From the NCBI RefSeq assembly GCF_038618305.1, contig NZ_CP152017.1, positions 2,643,501 through 2,707,500 on the forward strand: a stretch of DNA of 64,000 nucleotides. The letters run 5' to 3'. Below, piece after piece: positions 1-8,546 of this stretch. The stretch's first letter is position 1; every line of letters starts with the position of its first letter. The notes beneath the pieces are model-generated. The model had not been told where the DNA came from, did not search any database, and saw nothing but the letters and a program-made list of their open reading frames with translations. A program made the position numbers and the translations under genes. Source of the stretch: Sporosarcina sp. FSL K6-2383 (GTDB taxonomy: Bacteria > Bacillota > Bacilli > Bacillales_A > Planococcaceae).

Positions 1-129
1 ACACCACGTGGTGGCTTATCGATTGACCCTTATTGCAACTACGGAAAACCTGGGACAAAATACGAACAAATGGCAGATCATCGGATGATGAATCATGATA
101 TGTACCCGGAGAAAATTGATAATCGGTAA
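1..129 (+). CDS. C-terminal end of an unidentified protein (partial)
   Basis: The window opens inside a reading frame that runs 42 codons to a TAA at 127-129. The visible tail is hydrophilic and contains the stretches [20 protein letters not shown] and [14 protein letters not shown]. No family is recognised from so short a piece. It is kept as coding because it is open from base 1 in frame, has a protein-like composition, and is followed on the same strand by a good intrinsic terminator at 271-312. The start and most of the gene lie outside the window. Confidence 0.45.
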   Translation, partial: TPRGGLSIDPYCNYGKPGTKYEQMADHRMMNHDMYPEKIDNR

Positions 130-177
130 TTATGTTAGAAGCCACGTCTGTTGAATAACCATTTACTTGCATAAATT

Positions 178-263
178 ACGGGTAAGTAATGTCTTGAAAG
201 CTACTAGTCCACTAGAGTATTTCCAGTTCGCTTTCGGCTGACTATTCAAGACATAATTACCGT
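178..263 (+). ncRNA. Candidate structured RNA or 3'UTR fold
   Basis: Bases 191-198 pair perfectly with 245-252 (GTCTTGAA/TTCAAGAC). The helix continues as GTAAT/ATTAC (186-190 with 256-260) past a 3-nt bulge. Inside are two small possible hairpins, near 203-216 and 224-240. The fold ends eight bases before the terminator at 271-312, so one transcript could carry both. No Rfam family is recognised. It may be a small RNA or only the 3' UTR of the upstream gene. Confidence 0.25.
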
Positions 264-270
264 GGAGCAA

Positions 271-312
271 GCATGGCTAGAAACGACTTCGTCATTTCTA
301 GCCATGCTTTTT
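271..312 (+). terminator. Rho-independent terminator
   Basis: A 13-bp perfect stem (GCATGGCTAGAAA at 271-283 with its complement at 295-307) is followed by a T run. It ends transcription of the partial gene at the window start and/or the putative RNA fold just upstream. Confidence 0.75.
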
Positions 313-807
313 CGGTCATCTTGTTATGAATTGTTGCCTGTCGCGTACCTACAATGCTTAAGTGAAAAATGCGGTTGATTGGAAAGAAAAGAATAGATGG
401 CTTACTATAAAAATTGTAGTGCCCAAAGATACAATTTCGGGCTCTATTGTACTTTGTACAAGGTATTCTTTCGTTATTCCTAGTAAGCTTTATAGAAAGT
501 GACACTTCCTAATATAATAATGGAAAAGATCATAGTGAAAGCTCCATCCGCCAAAATTTCATCTTTGGCGGACTTTATCTAGATAGAGAGGCTTCTATTC
601 ACTAGTTCCCAAAAGCATTAGCACTTCGAGTACAAGTATTTTTGGTGAGCGACGGATGAATGACTACTATACGATTACCGGAAGAACGTATAGGGATGCG
701 GCGAAGTCGCATCCCTATACATTAAAACAATACGGCTATTGTATAGAAGTCGTTCATTCCAAAACGAGCCAAAAGAAAACTATACACAGATGTGATATTT
801 TATAAGT
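313..807. other. Gene-free stretch with hairpins
   Basis: No convincing gene is seen between the terminator at 271-312 and the recQ terminator. The only long frame (complement 257-505) lacks a ribosome binding site and crosses the terminator. The stretch holds a 9-bp hairpin at 547-572 (TCCGCCAAA/TTTGGCGGA) and the large nested palindrome at 654-760. Confidence 0.5.
654..760. repeat. Nested double palindrome
   Basis: An inner perfect 13-bp inverted repeat (GTATAGGGATGCG at 688-700 and its complement at 708-720, 7-nt centre) sits inside a second inverted repeat. The outer arms (654-680 and 733-760) match at about 22 of 27 positions with one gap. The whole unit could fold as one branched cruciform. 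No transposase gene is nearby and no second copy was noticed in the window. It could be a MITE-like remnant or a structured RNA. Confidence 0.5.
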
Positions 808-845
808 CAAAAACCATCCGGATGTCAGAATCCAGATGGTTTTTA
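808..845 (-). terminator. recQ terminator (bidirectional form)
   Basis: The stem ACCATC/GATGGT with an inner GGAT/ATCC is flanked by A-rich and T-rich tracts. It lies immediately after the recQ stop codon on the minus strand. Confidence 0.75.
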
Positions 846-2603
846 TTATACATTTTGCATGGTATATGACTTGATTTCGTTGATAAACGCCTCGCCATAG
901 CGCTCTAATTTAGCTTGTCCAACGCCATTCACTGCGAGGAAATCTTCTTCTGTGATAGGCATTCTTGCTGCCATGTCTTGCAAGGATTTATCCGAAAAGA
1001 CAACGAACGGAGGTACGCCTGCATCTTGTGCTAGTTGACGGCGCAAGGCACGAAGCTGCTCAAATAATGGATTGTCAGCTGTAATTTGTTTAGTGATGAC
1101 AGATACTTTGCGATGCACTTTTACGCCGCCTGTTAAGACATCCTTGCCCTGCTCACTAACATAAATAATGGGGAATTGCCCATTTTCAACACCCAGATAG
1201 TTTTCTGAAATAATGAATTCGATGAAATCGGAGATGTCTTTTGCGCTTCGGTCTTTCATCAAACCATAGGTGGGCAGTTTTTCAAAGCCAAATTCTAGCA
1301 CTTTCTTATTACGAGATCCCGTCAAAACTTGTGCAATCATCGTCTTGCCAAAACGCTGCTTCATGCGGATGACACAAGATAATACCATTTGAACGTCTAC
1401 CGTGACATCTGAACTTTCTCGCGTATCTGTACAATTCGCACAGCGACCGCAATTGACTACATCAGTTTCACCGAAATAGGTAATGATGAATTTCTGCAAG
1501 CAGGCTTCTGTATGGCAAAAGTCAATCATCGATTGTAATTTTTCCAATTCCGCAGGGATACGATTTTCATCCTGTGACTGATCGATGAGGAATCGTTGTG
1601 TTTGCACATCTTGTGATGAAAATAAGATTGTGCAGGCGCTATCGAGTCCATCACGTCCTGCGCGACCTGCTTCTTGATAGTAACTCTCCATGTTTTTCGG
1701 CATTTGGTAGTGAATGACGTAGCGAATATTCGATTTATCAATCCCCATACCAAAAGCATTCGTAGCGACCATTACCGTTGCTTCATCCATCAAGAATCTA
1801 TCCTGCTCTGATTGTCGTTCGACATCACCTAAACCTGCATGGTATTTGGCAACAGCTACCCCACTCTTGCGCAGCGTTTCATGGACAGAATCAACAGCTT
1901 TGCGCGTTGCTGCGTAAATGATACCAGCTTCCCCGTCATTCTTCTTGACATATTCTTTGACAAACTTCTCACGGTCTTGTCCTTTTACAACAGAAAAGGT
2001 AAGGTTAGCTCGCTCAAAGCCTGTCATCACCGTATTGTCTTCACTAATCCCGAGCTGACGACAAATATCTTCCCGCACATCAGGTGTTGCAGTTGCCGTC
2101 AAAGCAAGGACGACTGGTTTTTCATCGAATAGAGAGACGATACTACTAATATTACGGTAGCTTGGACGGAAATCGTGACCCCATTGCGAAATACAATGTG
2201 CTTCGTCAATGGCAATCATCGGAATGTTCATTTGGCGTAACTGATTTTTAAACGCTGGTGAATCGAGTCGTTCTGGTGCAACATAGAGCAAGCGATACTT
2301 GCCTTCCATTGCTAGTTCCATCGTACCGAAATATTCTTCCGATGATAACGAGCTATTAATGTACGCAGCAGGGATACCGACTTGGTGGAGCGCATCGACT
2401 TGGTCTTTCATGAGAGAAATAAGTGGTGAAATGACGAGAACGGTTCCTTCCATAACAAGTGCTGGCACCTGATAACAAACCGATTTCCCGCCCCCTGTTG
2501 GCATAACGCATAGTGTATCCTGCCCTTGCATAACCCCACGAATGACTTGCTCCTGCCCTGTTCTAAATGAAGGATATCCAAAATACGTTGTTAAAATGTT
2601 CAA
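846..2603 (-). CDS. recQ: ATP-dependent DNA helicase RecQ
   Basis: A 3'-5' superfamily 2 helicase of recombination repair and fork processing. Motif I MPTGGGKSVCYQ lies near residue 35, DEAH near 130, QWGHDFRPSY and TATAT follow, and a cysteine zinc site (CGRCANC) near residue 380 precedes the winged helix and C-terminal HRDC region. The length of about 585 residues is normal for Bacillales RecQ. The coordinates use the TTG at 2601-2603. However, the ribosome binding site AAGGAGAGG is ideally spaced for an in-frame ATC at 2613-2615, which would add MEKA and fit the family N-terminus better. The gene stands alone with its own terminator. Confidence 0.95.
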   Translation of the reverse strand: MNILTTYFGYPSFRTGQEQVIRGVMQGQDTLCVMPTGGGKSVCYQVPALVMEGTVLVISPLISLMKDQVDALHQVGIPAAYINSSLSSEEYFGTMELAMEGKYRLLYVAPERLDSPAFKNQLRQMNIPMIAIDEAHCISQWGHDFRPSYRNISSIVSLFDEKPVVLALTATATPDVREDICRQLGISEDNTVMTGFERANLTFSVVKGQDREKFVKEYVKKNDGEAGIIYAATRKAVDSVHETLRKSGVAVAKYHAGLGDVERQSEQDRFLMDEATVMVATNAFGMGIDKSNIRYVIHYQMPKNMESYYQEAGRAGRDGLDSACTILFSSQDVQTQRFLIDQSQDENRIPAELEKLQSMIDFCHTEACLQKFIITYFGETDVVNCGRCANCTDTRESSDVTVDVQMVLSCVIRMKQRFGKTMIAQVLTGSRNKKVLEFGFEKLPTYGLMKDRSAKDISDFIEFIISENYLGVENGQFPIIYVSEQGKDVLTGGVKVHRKVSVITKQITADNPLFEQLRALRRQLAQDAGVPPFVVFSDKSLQDMAARMPITEEDFLAVNGVGQAKLERYGEAFINEIKSYTMQNV

Positions 2604-2654
2604 AGCTTTTTCGATGTAAATCCTCTCCTTGTTCCTTCGTCAAAGATAACGAAA

Positions 2655-2767
2655 TGCGGAGGGCGCCTGCTTAGATGCGACAGGCATAAGACGAACTTGC
2701 GACGTGGCGCTTTTTGCCGCATAGCTAGTTTGGCTTATGACCCGAGCATCTGGCGCCCAGAGCTAGA
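2655..2767. repeat. Long imperfect palindrome, probable dispersed intergenic repeat
   Basis: The ends GGGCGCC (2661-2667) and GGCGCCC (2752-2758) pair. The pairing continues inward as AGATGC/GCATCT, then a GGCATAAG/CTTATG-type stem, and a central GGC...GCC hairpin. It resembles highly structured intergenic repeats familiar from Bacillaceae and Planococcaceae genomes (from memory). It fills the gap between the recQ start and the end of the hemerythrin gene. Confidence 0.55.
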
Positions 2768-2768
2768 C

Positions 2769-2796
2769 AAAAAAAGCACCGGGATAGGTGCTTTTA
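2769..2796 (-). terminator. Terminator overlapping the hemerythrin stop codon
   Basis: The stem AAAAGCACC/GGTGCTTTT is followed by seven T residues on the minus strand. The distal arm overlaps the stop codon of the hemerythrin-like gene. Confidence 0.8.
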
Positions 2797-3231
2797 TTCA
2801 AACAATAGTCTTTCTTCGTCACGGCTATGTATTTCATTGACAACTAGTAATGAATGAAAACGGTGAAGTACACCAGGACTTAAGTTTTCCTTTTCACGAA
2901 GCTCTTCGATGTCCTTGACGATAATGCGCAGTAAATCATGATCGCGTGTCAACTGAATGACAGTGTCTTTCAATTCCGGCTTCTGCGTTGCAACTTCCTC
3001 ATAAAACCCAGCCTCTTCCGAATCCGCATGTGCAATAATACGGGTGAGCCAATAGTCTATCAGGGCATCCGCCGCTCGATTAGCCGTTTCTAAATCACCT
3101 TTTTTTAAGTAATCCATCATATCATTTGTCTTGTCAACTGCCCCGGCTAAGCCGCCCTCGTGAATCGCGTGATGTGCAGAAAGTTGTTTCAAGGCGGGGC
3201 CAGATTTAGGTACTGAATTAGTTGCTGCCAT
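2794..3231 (-). CDS. Hemerythrin-like HHE domain protein
   Basis: A 145-residue protein with the histidine and glutamate pattern of the hemerythrin/HHE cation-binding fold. Candidate ligands occur in HHAIHEGG near residue 20, HADSEEAGFYEE near 70, DHDLLR near 98, and a C-terminal HSRDEER. Such four-helix proteins usually bind a di-iron centre and serve in oxygen, nitric oxide or iron-stress responses; the exact role here is unknown. The start is placed at the ATG at 3229-3231 because AAAGGATG precedes it at good spacing. The frame stays open further upstream, but without a better start. It is a single gene with its own terminator. Confidence 0.8.
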   Translation of the reverse strand: MAATNSVPKSGPALKQLSAHHAIHEGGLAGAVDKTNDMMDYLKKGDLETANRAADALIDYWLTRIIAHADSEEAGFYEEVATQKPELKDTVIQLTRDHDLLRIIVKDIEELREKENLSPGVLHRFHSLLVVNEIHSRDEERLLFE

Positions 3232-3275
3232 TGTAATCATCCTTTCATTATCAAATAAGGTTTGAATCATGCTGA

Positions 3276-3452
3276 CTAGAGATAAACATAGATTAACCAT
3301 ACCAGATTCAGGTGTAATTTGAAATGAAAGCTCATCCCAATTTTTGAAGAATCGGTTTGATTCGTCAAATAAATGTCATCTTCATCATAGCTTGTAAAGT
3401 ATAGCTTCATTTCCTCTTGGAGTTCATCAGGTATTCGCTCCTTGATTCCCAT
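3276..3452 (-). CDS. Small hypothetical protein
   Basis: A 58-codon frame starting at the ATG at 3450-3452, with AAAGGA a few bases upstream. The N-terminal half (GIKERIPDELQEEMKLYF) looks protein-like. The C-terminal end (HLNLVWLIYVYL) looks like out-of-frame read-through, so the gene may be decayed or frameshifted. No family is assigned. It lies upstream of the hemerythrin-like gene on the same strand. A longer TTG start at 3470 is possible. Confidence 0.3.
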   Translation of the reverse strand: MGIKERIPDELQEEMKLYFTSYDEDDIYLTNQTDSSKIGMSFHFKLHLNLVWLIYVYL

Positions 3453-3700
3453 AGTTCCTTTATGCTTCAACTAACATCCGGTACGACCAGCATACTCATC
3501 ATTTCAATACAAATTAAGCCAAGCATCGGTATTGCCTTCTTCTCGTCAGTTGCAGACAATTTCCATAACTTTTTCCAATTAACAGATTCAAAAATGTATG
3601 CACATAACTTTGAATCTAGGAAGAATGAATCGAAACTATTGCATTTAAATAAACGGTCATAAAGCAGGTTGCCACATTTTCTCGAAATTGTCCAAATGAC

Positions 3701-3733
3701 AAAACCCACTCGCAAAATTAGAGTGGGTTTTAC
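3701..3733 (-). terminator. spoVR operon terminator
   Basis: An 11-bp stem (AAAACCCACTC/GAGTGGGTTTT) with T-rich flanks on both sides lies two bases beyond the spoVR stop. It closes the prkA-yhbH-spoVR operon. Confidence 0.85.
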
Positions 3734-3734
3734 T

Positions 3735-5132
3735 TTATACAAAACGGCGATAAACCTTTTTTCCGTCATATGAAAAAACAATTTGCTTATTCTCCACATA
3801 CGTTTCTAAATGGACAATTCGCCCCCATAATCGATGAATATAGGGAAGGACATGCTCCAAATAACGAACATCTAATTCCTTTTCATCAAATTGATGCACC
3901 AAATACAATTCACCATTTCGTAAATAATCGCCATTTTCAACGACAATATAAGGAAATCCACCATTCACTCGCATTGCAATTAGCTGATCCCTAATCGCTT
4001 CATGATCTTTCGTAGTAATCCGGTAATCTTCCCTCTTCTTTTCAAATAAATACAGATCAGCTCGTTGAACCAAATCCTTCGTTAAATAGTTGCGAATGAA
4101 GGAAATATCCGATTCAATTTCTCTCACTTCAAACATTTTTTCTCTTCCACTGTTTGGTTTGGCACCAAACTTTTTCATATCTTCCGTTGGATGATTGTAG
4201 CGCTGTTCAATATCTTCAAAGATTTTCACACCCAGATAGTACGGATTAATGCTTGTTTTGGAAGGCTGTACAACGTTCGCATTTAATGTCGCAAATTCAA
4301 TGGTCTCATCTGTCGTCAAATCCATCTCACGTATAATTCGCTGATGCCAATAGGATGCCCAGCCCTCATTCATAATTTTGGTCTCCAGCTGGGGCCAAAA
4401 ATAGAGCATTTCCTCTCGCATCATCGTTAAAATATCACGCTGCCATTCTTCTAATTCACGGCTGTATTGTAAAATAAATAACAGAAGATCCTTTTCAGGC
4501 TTTGGGGGTATTTTATAAGTCATGTGAGTCGTTTTTTTCTTATCCTTTTGCTGTTGATCCAAATTCCATAAATCATCATAATCTGTTTTTCTTGCAACCT
4601 CTTCCTCTTCTACAATATCCTCTGGTAGATGATGTCTTCGGATAGAAGGGTCGATATGTTCCTGAATGCCTAAAACTGCATCTAAAAAACTTTCAACATT
4701 CCCTTTCCCGTAAAGCATTTCATAATTCGCAATCCGCTCTGCCGTAGCCGCCATGCTTTCCACCATGTCCCGCCTCGTATTAGAAAACCGAACATTATTT
4801 TTGAAAAAGTCACAGTGGGCAAGGACATGAGCAATAATGAGCTTGTTTTGAATCAGGCTATTCGTATCCAACAAAAATGCATAGCACGGATTGGAGTTAA
4901 TGACCAATTCATAGATTTGACTTAACCCAAGATCATATTGTAGCTTCATTTTGTGAAACTGCTTACCAAAACTCCAATGTGTAAAACGTGTTGGCATGCC
5001 GTATGCACCGAATGTATAAAGAATATCCGCAGGACATATTTCATAGCGCATCGGATAAAAATCTAGCCCGAATCCAGTGGCGATTTCTGTAATTTCGTCG
5101 ATGGCATATTCAAGTGTATGTCGATTCGTCAA
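3735..5132 (-). CDS. spoVR: Stage V sporulation protein R
   Basis: SpoVR family protein of 465 residues, close to the family norm. In B. subtilis SpoVR is needed for proper spore cortex formation; its biochemical activity is not settled. The TTG start overlaps the TGA of yhbH (GATTGACG), with GGAGG seven bases upstream, so translation is probably coupled. The order prkA-yhbH-spoVR matches the conserved trio found as yeaG-yeaH-ycgB in enteric bacteria. No membrane segment or signal peptide is seen, so it should be cytosolic. Confidence 0.95.
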   Translation of the reverse strand: MTNRHTLEYAIDEITEIATGFGLDFYPMRYEICPADILYTFGAYGMPTRFTHWSFGKQFHKMKLQYDLGLSQIYELVINSNPCYAFLLDTNSLIQNKLIIAHVLAHCDFFKNNVRFSNTRRDMVESMAATAERIANYEMLYGKGNVESFLDAVLGIQEHIDPSIRRHHLPEDIVEEEEVARKTDYDDLWNLDQQQKDKKKTTHMTYKIPPKPEKDLLLFILQYSRELEEWQRDILTMMREEMLYFWPQLETKIMNEGWASYWHQRIIREMDLTTDETIEFATLNANVVQPSKTSINPYYLGVKIFEDIEQRYNHPTEDMKKFGAKPNSGREKMFEVREIESDISFIRNYLTKDLVQRADLYLFEKKREDYRITTKDHEAIRDQLIAMRVNGGFPYIVVENGDYLRNGELYLVHQFDEKELDVRYLEHVLPYIHRLWGRIVHLETYVENKQIVFSYDGKKVYRRFV

Positions 5133-6295
5133 TCGCTCCCCTCCGAATCACCATTATTAAAAAAACGTTTTAACGCATGGTATACATCTTGATTTTCTTT
5201 TAAAATATAATGCCGAAATTTTGGATGTTCGATTTTTTTATAAGTAGCCATCAATGTCGAAAACCGACTATGCGCATTGACTTCACCGTAACCAAATAGG
5301 CTTGAAACTTCCATCAGCTCATTGACCAATCTCATACATTTCTCATTATCCGATGACATATTTTCACCATCAGAAAAATGGAAAGGGTAAATATTATAGC
5401 GCGAAGGGTTGTATTGTTGTTTAATAAGCTCTAGCGCCTTCTCATAAGCCGATGAGCAAATCGTTCCCCCACTTTCCCCTTTTGAAAAAAAGTCTTCCTG
5501 TGTGACCACTTTTGCTTCTGTATGATGAGCAATGAATTCAATGTCAACTGTTTCATATTTCGTCTGCAAAAACTTCAGCATCCAAAAAAAGAAACTTCTC
5601 GCCATATACTTTTCAAAATTCCCCATAGAGGCGCTCGTATCCATCATCATGAGTACAACTGCTCGGGACTCAGGTTTTTGAATATCATTCCACGTTTTGA
5701 AGCGTAAATCATCATTATGAATCGGTGCGATTTCAGCTTTTCCTTTCATCGCATTTCTTTTAATAGCCGTTAATATCGTTCGTTTTTTATCGATATTACC
5801 AATCAGGCCTTTTTTTCGAATATCATTGAACTCAATTTTTTCATCTGTTATTTCAGCCTGTTCTTTTCGCTGTAAATTAGGTAATTCGAGTTCATCGAAA
5901 AGAATTTCTTCGATTTCGGCCATCGATACCTCTGCTTCATAGTAATCCTGCCCAGGCTGATCACCTGCCTGCTTTCCTTGCCCTTGACCACTTTGACCTT
6001 GCTTGCCGTCACTTGCGACAACATCGTCAACTTGACTACTGCCATCACCTTGCCCAACATGTTTCGACTTGTCATGATTATAGCGGATTTTATATTCATC
6101 TAACGATCGAATGGGAATTTTAATAACATCTCGCCCGTTGGACATCACAATGCTCTCTTCACTGATTAAATCCGGCAAGTTGTTGCGAATAGCTTCCTTC
6201 ACTTTATCCATATGACGCTCTTGATCACGATGACCTTTCCGATGAAGAGACCAATTTTCCTGTGAAACGATAAACTGATTTTGTCGTTCGCTCAT
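5129..6295 (-). CDS. yhbH: Sporulation protein YhbH (DUF444, VWA-like)
   Basis: A 388-residue DUF444 protein with a von Willebrand A-like fold. The metal-site motif MMDTSASMG (DxSxS type) lies near residue 215. It is preceded by a low-complexity G/Q/D-rich linker at about residues 95-120 ([11 protein letters not shown]). It is the middle gene of the sporulation trio, with PrkA kinase upstream and SpoVR overlapping downstream. The start ATG has an AGGTG-type site. Its partner role with PrkA is inferred from the conserved neighbourhood. Confidence 0.93.
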   Translation of the reverse strand: MSERQNQFIVSQENWSLHRKGHRDQERHMDKVKEAIRNNLPDLISEESIVMSNGRDVIKIPIRSLDEYKIRYNHDKSKHVGQGDGSSQVDDVVASDGKQGQSGQGQGKQAGDQPGQDYYEAEVSMAEIEEILFDELELPNLQRKEQAEITDEKIEFNDIRKKGLIGNIDKKRTILTAIKRNAMKGKAEIAPIHNDDLRFKTWNDIQKPESRAVVLMMMDTSASMGNFEKYMARSFFFWMLKFLQTKYETVDIEFIAHHTEAKVVTQEDFFSKGESGGTICSSAYEKALELIKQQYNPSRYNIYPFHFSDGENMSSDNEKCMRLVNELMEVSSLFGYGEVNAHSRFSTLMATYKKIEHPKFRHYILKENQDVYHALKRFFNNGDSEGSD

Positions 6296-6347
6296 TTTTC
6301 ATTCACACCTACCTATTGGCAAACTTGAACACATCAGTGTATTAGCA

Positions 6348-8243
6348 TCAGCGATTCAGTAAACTCCCTACATAGCGCAGCAATTCATTAGCCGAGATTG
6401 AATTATAACCATGTTCATCAATAAGTCTCGCGACGACTTCATTGATTTTTTTCAAATGGGATTCATCAGGTGTTTTCGAGGAAGTTGTAATCTTCACGAC
6501 ATCCTTTAAATCAGCAAATAACTTCTTTTGAATCGCTTCACGTAAACGATCATGTGATTTATATTCAAAACGTTTCCCTTTTCGTGCATAAGCAGAAATC
6601 CGAATGAGAATTTCCTCGCGAAATGCTCGTTTAGCATTTTCTGATATGCCAATTTGTTCTTCGATAGAACGCATCAGTTTCTCGTCAGGATTCATCTCTT
6701 CATCTGTTAAAGGGTCTCTTAATTTATTTTTATTACAAAATGCTTCCACATTATCTAAATAATTATCCATCAAATTGACTGCCGACTCTTCATATGAATA
6801 GACAAATGCTTTTTGCACTTCTTGTTTGGCAATTTCATCATATTCTTTTCTGGCAGCCGCAATATAATTCATATATTTTTCACGGTCTTCCTGTGAAATG
6901 GAAGCATGTTGGTCAAGCCCATCCTTCAAGGCTCGCAACACGTCAAGTGCATTGATCGCCGGGATTTCCTTGCGGATAATGGCGGAAGAAATACGGTTAA
7001 TGACATAGCGCGGATCAATGCCATTCATCCCCTCATTCGGGAACTCTTTCTTCAACCCATCAACATCCATCGGATTAAAGCCTTCCACGCTTTGCCCATC
7101 ATACAAATACATTTTTTTCACAACATCAATGCCTTGTTTTTTGGAGATTTCTAGCCTCGTCAAAATAGAAAAAATCGCTGCCACTCGTAAAGCATGAGGC
7201 GCAATATGAACGTCAGCAATATCACTTTCATTAATCATTTTTTCATAAATTCGTTCTTCCTCGCTGACCTTTAAATTGTATGGAATCGGCATGACAATAA
7301 TTCTAGAATGCAATGCCTCATTCTTCTTATTGGCAATGAAGGAACGATACTCTGTTTCATTTGTATGGGCAACGATGAGTTCATCAGCACTGATGAGCGC
7401 AAATCTGCCCGCCTTAAAATTCCCCTCCTGCGTCAAGGACAATAAATGCCATAGGAATTTCTCGTCTAGCTTCAACATTTCTTGGAACTCCATCATGCCT
7501 CGGTTCGCTTTGTTTAATTCGCCATCAAAGCGATAGGCACGTGGATCAGACTCAGACCCAAATTCAGCAATTGTTGAAAAGTCTATACTGCCCGTTAAGT
7601 CAGCAATATCCTGTGATTTCGGATCAGAAGGTGTAAATGTACCAATACCGACTCGTTTGTCCTCTGAGAAGAAAATACGTTCAACCAACACATTTTCAAT
7701 TTGTCCGTCATATTCTTGTTCCAAGCGCATTGTATTAAGCGGAGACAAGCTGCCTTCAATGCGAACACCATATTGTTCTAAAAAATCCTTGCGTAAATGC
7801 TGTGGGATTAAATGCAACGGATCCTCGTGCATTGGACAGCCTTTGATGGCGTAAACCGCGCCTTCCTCTGTTTTGGAATAGCTTTCAAGCCCTCTTTTTA
7901 ACAAGGTAACAATGGTCGACTTCCCTCCACTAACAGGCCCCATCAACAATAAGATTCGCTTTCGAACATCTAGTCTTTTAGCGGCAGGATGAAAATATTC
8001 CTCGACGAGCCTTTCAATTGCCTCTTCAAGACCAAAAATTTCTGCTCCAAAAAAGTCATATAGCTTCTGCCCATCTTTTTCCGCCAAACCTGAACTTTTA
8101 ATCATATGGTATACGCGTGAATGTGCCGTTTGAGCAACTTCTTTTCGTTCCTTCACAATACCCAAGTATTCCGCAAACGTGCCTTGCCATTTCAGCTTGT
8201 TTTCTTCTTCTCGAAAACTTTTTACTTGGTTTAATATATCCAT
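6348..8243 (-). CDS. prkA: PrkA AAA-type serine protein kinase
   Basis: A 631-residue PrkA family protein with an N-terminal AAA-like ATPase domain and a C-terminal kinase-like domain. The P-loop is LMGPVSGGKST near residue 101. B. subtilis PrkA acts early in sporulation in the mother cell, and protease activity has also been reported for the family. The start ATG follows CTGGAGGGAATAGT. A sigma-E-like promoter lies at 8277-8305, which agrees with mother-cell expression of the three-gene operon it leads. Confidence 0.95.
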   Translation of the reverse strand: MDILNQVKSFREEENKLKWQGTFAEYLGIVKERKEVAQTAHSRVYHMIKSSGLAEKDGQKLYDFFGAEIFGLEEAIERLVEEYFHPAAKRLDVRKRILLLMGPVSGGKSTIVTLLKRGLESYSKTEEGAVYAIKGCPMHEDPLHLIPQHLRKDFLEQYGVRIEGSLSPLNTMRLEQEYDGQIENVLVERIFFSEDKRVGIGTFTPSDPKSQDIADLTGSIDFSTIAEFGSESDPRAYRFDGELNKANRGMMEFQEMLKLDEKFLWHLLSLTQEGNFKAGRFALISADELIVAHTNETEYRSFIANKKNEALHSRIIVMPIPYNLKVSEEERIYEKMINESDIADVHIAPHALRVAAIFSILTRLEISKKQGIDVVKKMYLYDGQSVEGFNPMDVDGLKKEFPNEGMNGIDPRYVINRISSAIIRKEIPAINALDVLRALKDGLDQHASISQEDREKYMNYIAAARKEYDEIAKQEVQKAFVYSYEESAVNLMDNYLDNVEAFCNKNKLRDPLTDEEMNPDEKLMRSIEEQIGISENAKRAFREEILIRISAYARKGKRFEYKSHDRLREAIQKKLFADLKDVVKITTSSKTPDESHLKKINEVVARLIDEHGYNSISANELLRYVGSLLNR

Positions 8244-8276
8244 ACTATTCCCTCCAGTCAGGGCATGGTTTTATCC

Positions 8277-8305
8277 ATAGTATGCGCAGGGGCGAGTTAT
8301 GATGC
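8277..8305 (-). promoter_or_regulatory. Sigma-E-like promoter of prkA-yhbH-spoVR
   Basis: On the minus strand GCATCAT is followed after 14 bases by CATACTAT. This fits the sigma-E consensus (-35 KMATATT, -10 CATANNNT), with an exact -10 and 5 of 7 positions in the -35. It lies about 35 bases upstream of the prkA start and begins just beyond the dispersed repeat at 8310. Confidence 0.6.
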
Positions 8306-8309
8306 AGGA

Positions 8310-8497
8310 TCAATCACGCCTCGGCGTGATTGCGTCCAGATTTTGAATTGAGCTTGGGGCCAGCACGAGGCTGGTCATGGAACCGTTGCCGCAGGACGCG
8401 GTGAACTTAGGTTACCTTCTAACTCCCTTCAAAATCTGTGACATCCGCCGGAGGTTTAACTTAATTCAGCAAATGTATTTGCTGAATTAAGTTAAAC
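8310..8497 (+). repeat. Three-hairpin dispersed element, copy 1 (with insertion)
   Basis: Hairpin 1 is ATCACGCC/GGCGTGAT at its left end. Hairpin 2 uses CAGATTTTGAA near 8337 and TTCAAAATCTG near 8428. Hairpin 3 is a perfect 21-bp inverted repeat (8454-8474 and 8477-8497). Compared with the copies at 29011 and 50291 it carries about 60 extra bases inside hairpin 2. It fills the gap between the DUF368 gene terminator and the prkA promoter, with hairpin 3 next to the terminator. Confidence 0.8.
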
Positions 8498-8499
8498 AC

Positions 8500-8541
8500 A
8501 AAAGCACCAGACTCCAAAGTACTAAGAGTCTGGTGCTTTTA
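8500..8541 (-). terminator. Terminator of the DUF368 gene
   Basis: A 14-bp stem (AAAAGCACCAGACT/AGTCTGGTGCTTTT) with a 12-nt loop lies directly downstream of the stop at 8547. Confidence 0.85.
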
Positions 8542-8546
8542 GGTTG

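Noticed and set aside
257..505. 82-codon frame on the minus strand in the first gene-free stretch
   Set aside because: No ribosome binding site, protein composition is not convincing, and it runs across a strong plus-strand terminator.
3467..3799. 110-codon minus-strand frame between spoVR and the hemerythrin region
   Set aside because: It overlaps the spoVR 3' end, crosses the spoVR terminator hairpin and has no start signal.
7276..7536. Open frames opposite prkA and the many similar frames opposite other long genes
   Set aside because: All are shadows of clearly recognised genes on the other strand, without ribosome binding sites or family matches.
8310..8497. Reading the repeat as a CRISPR array or integron attC site
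   Set aside because: Copies are single, tens of kilobases apart, with no spacers or cas genes. GTTTAAC ends resembling an attC core appear only in copy 1 and are not kept in the others, and there is no integrase.
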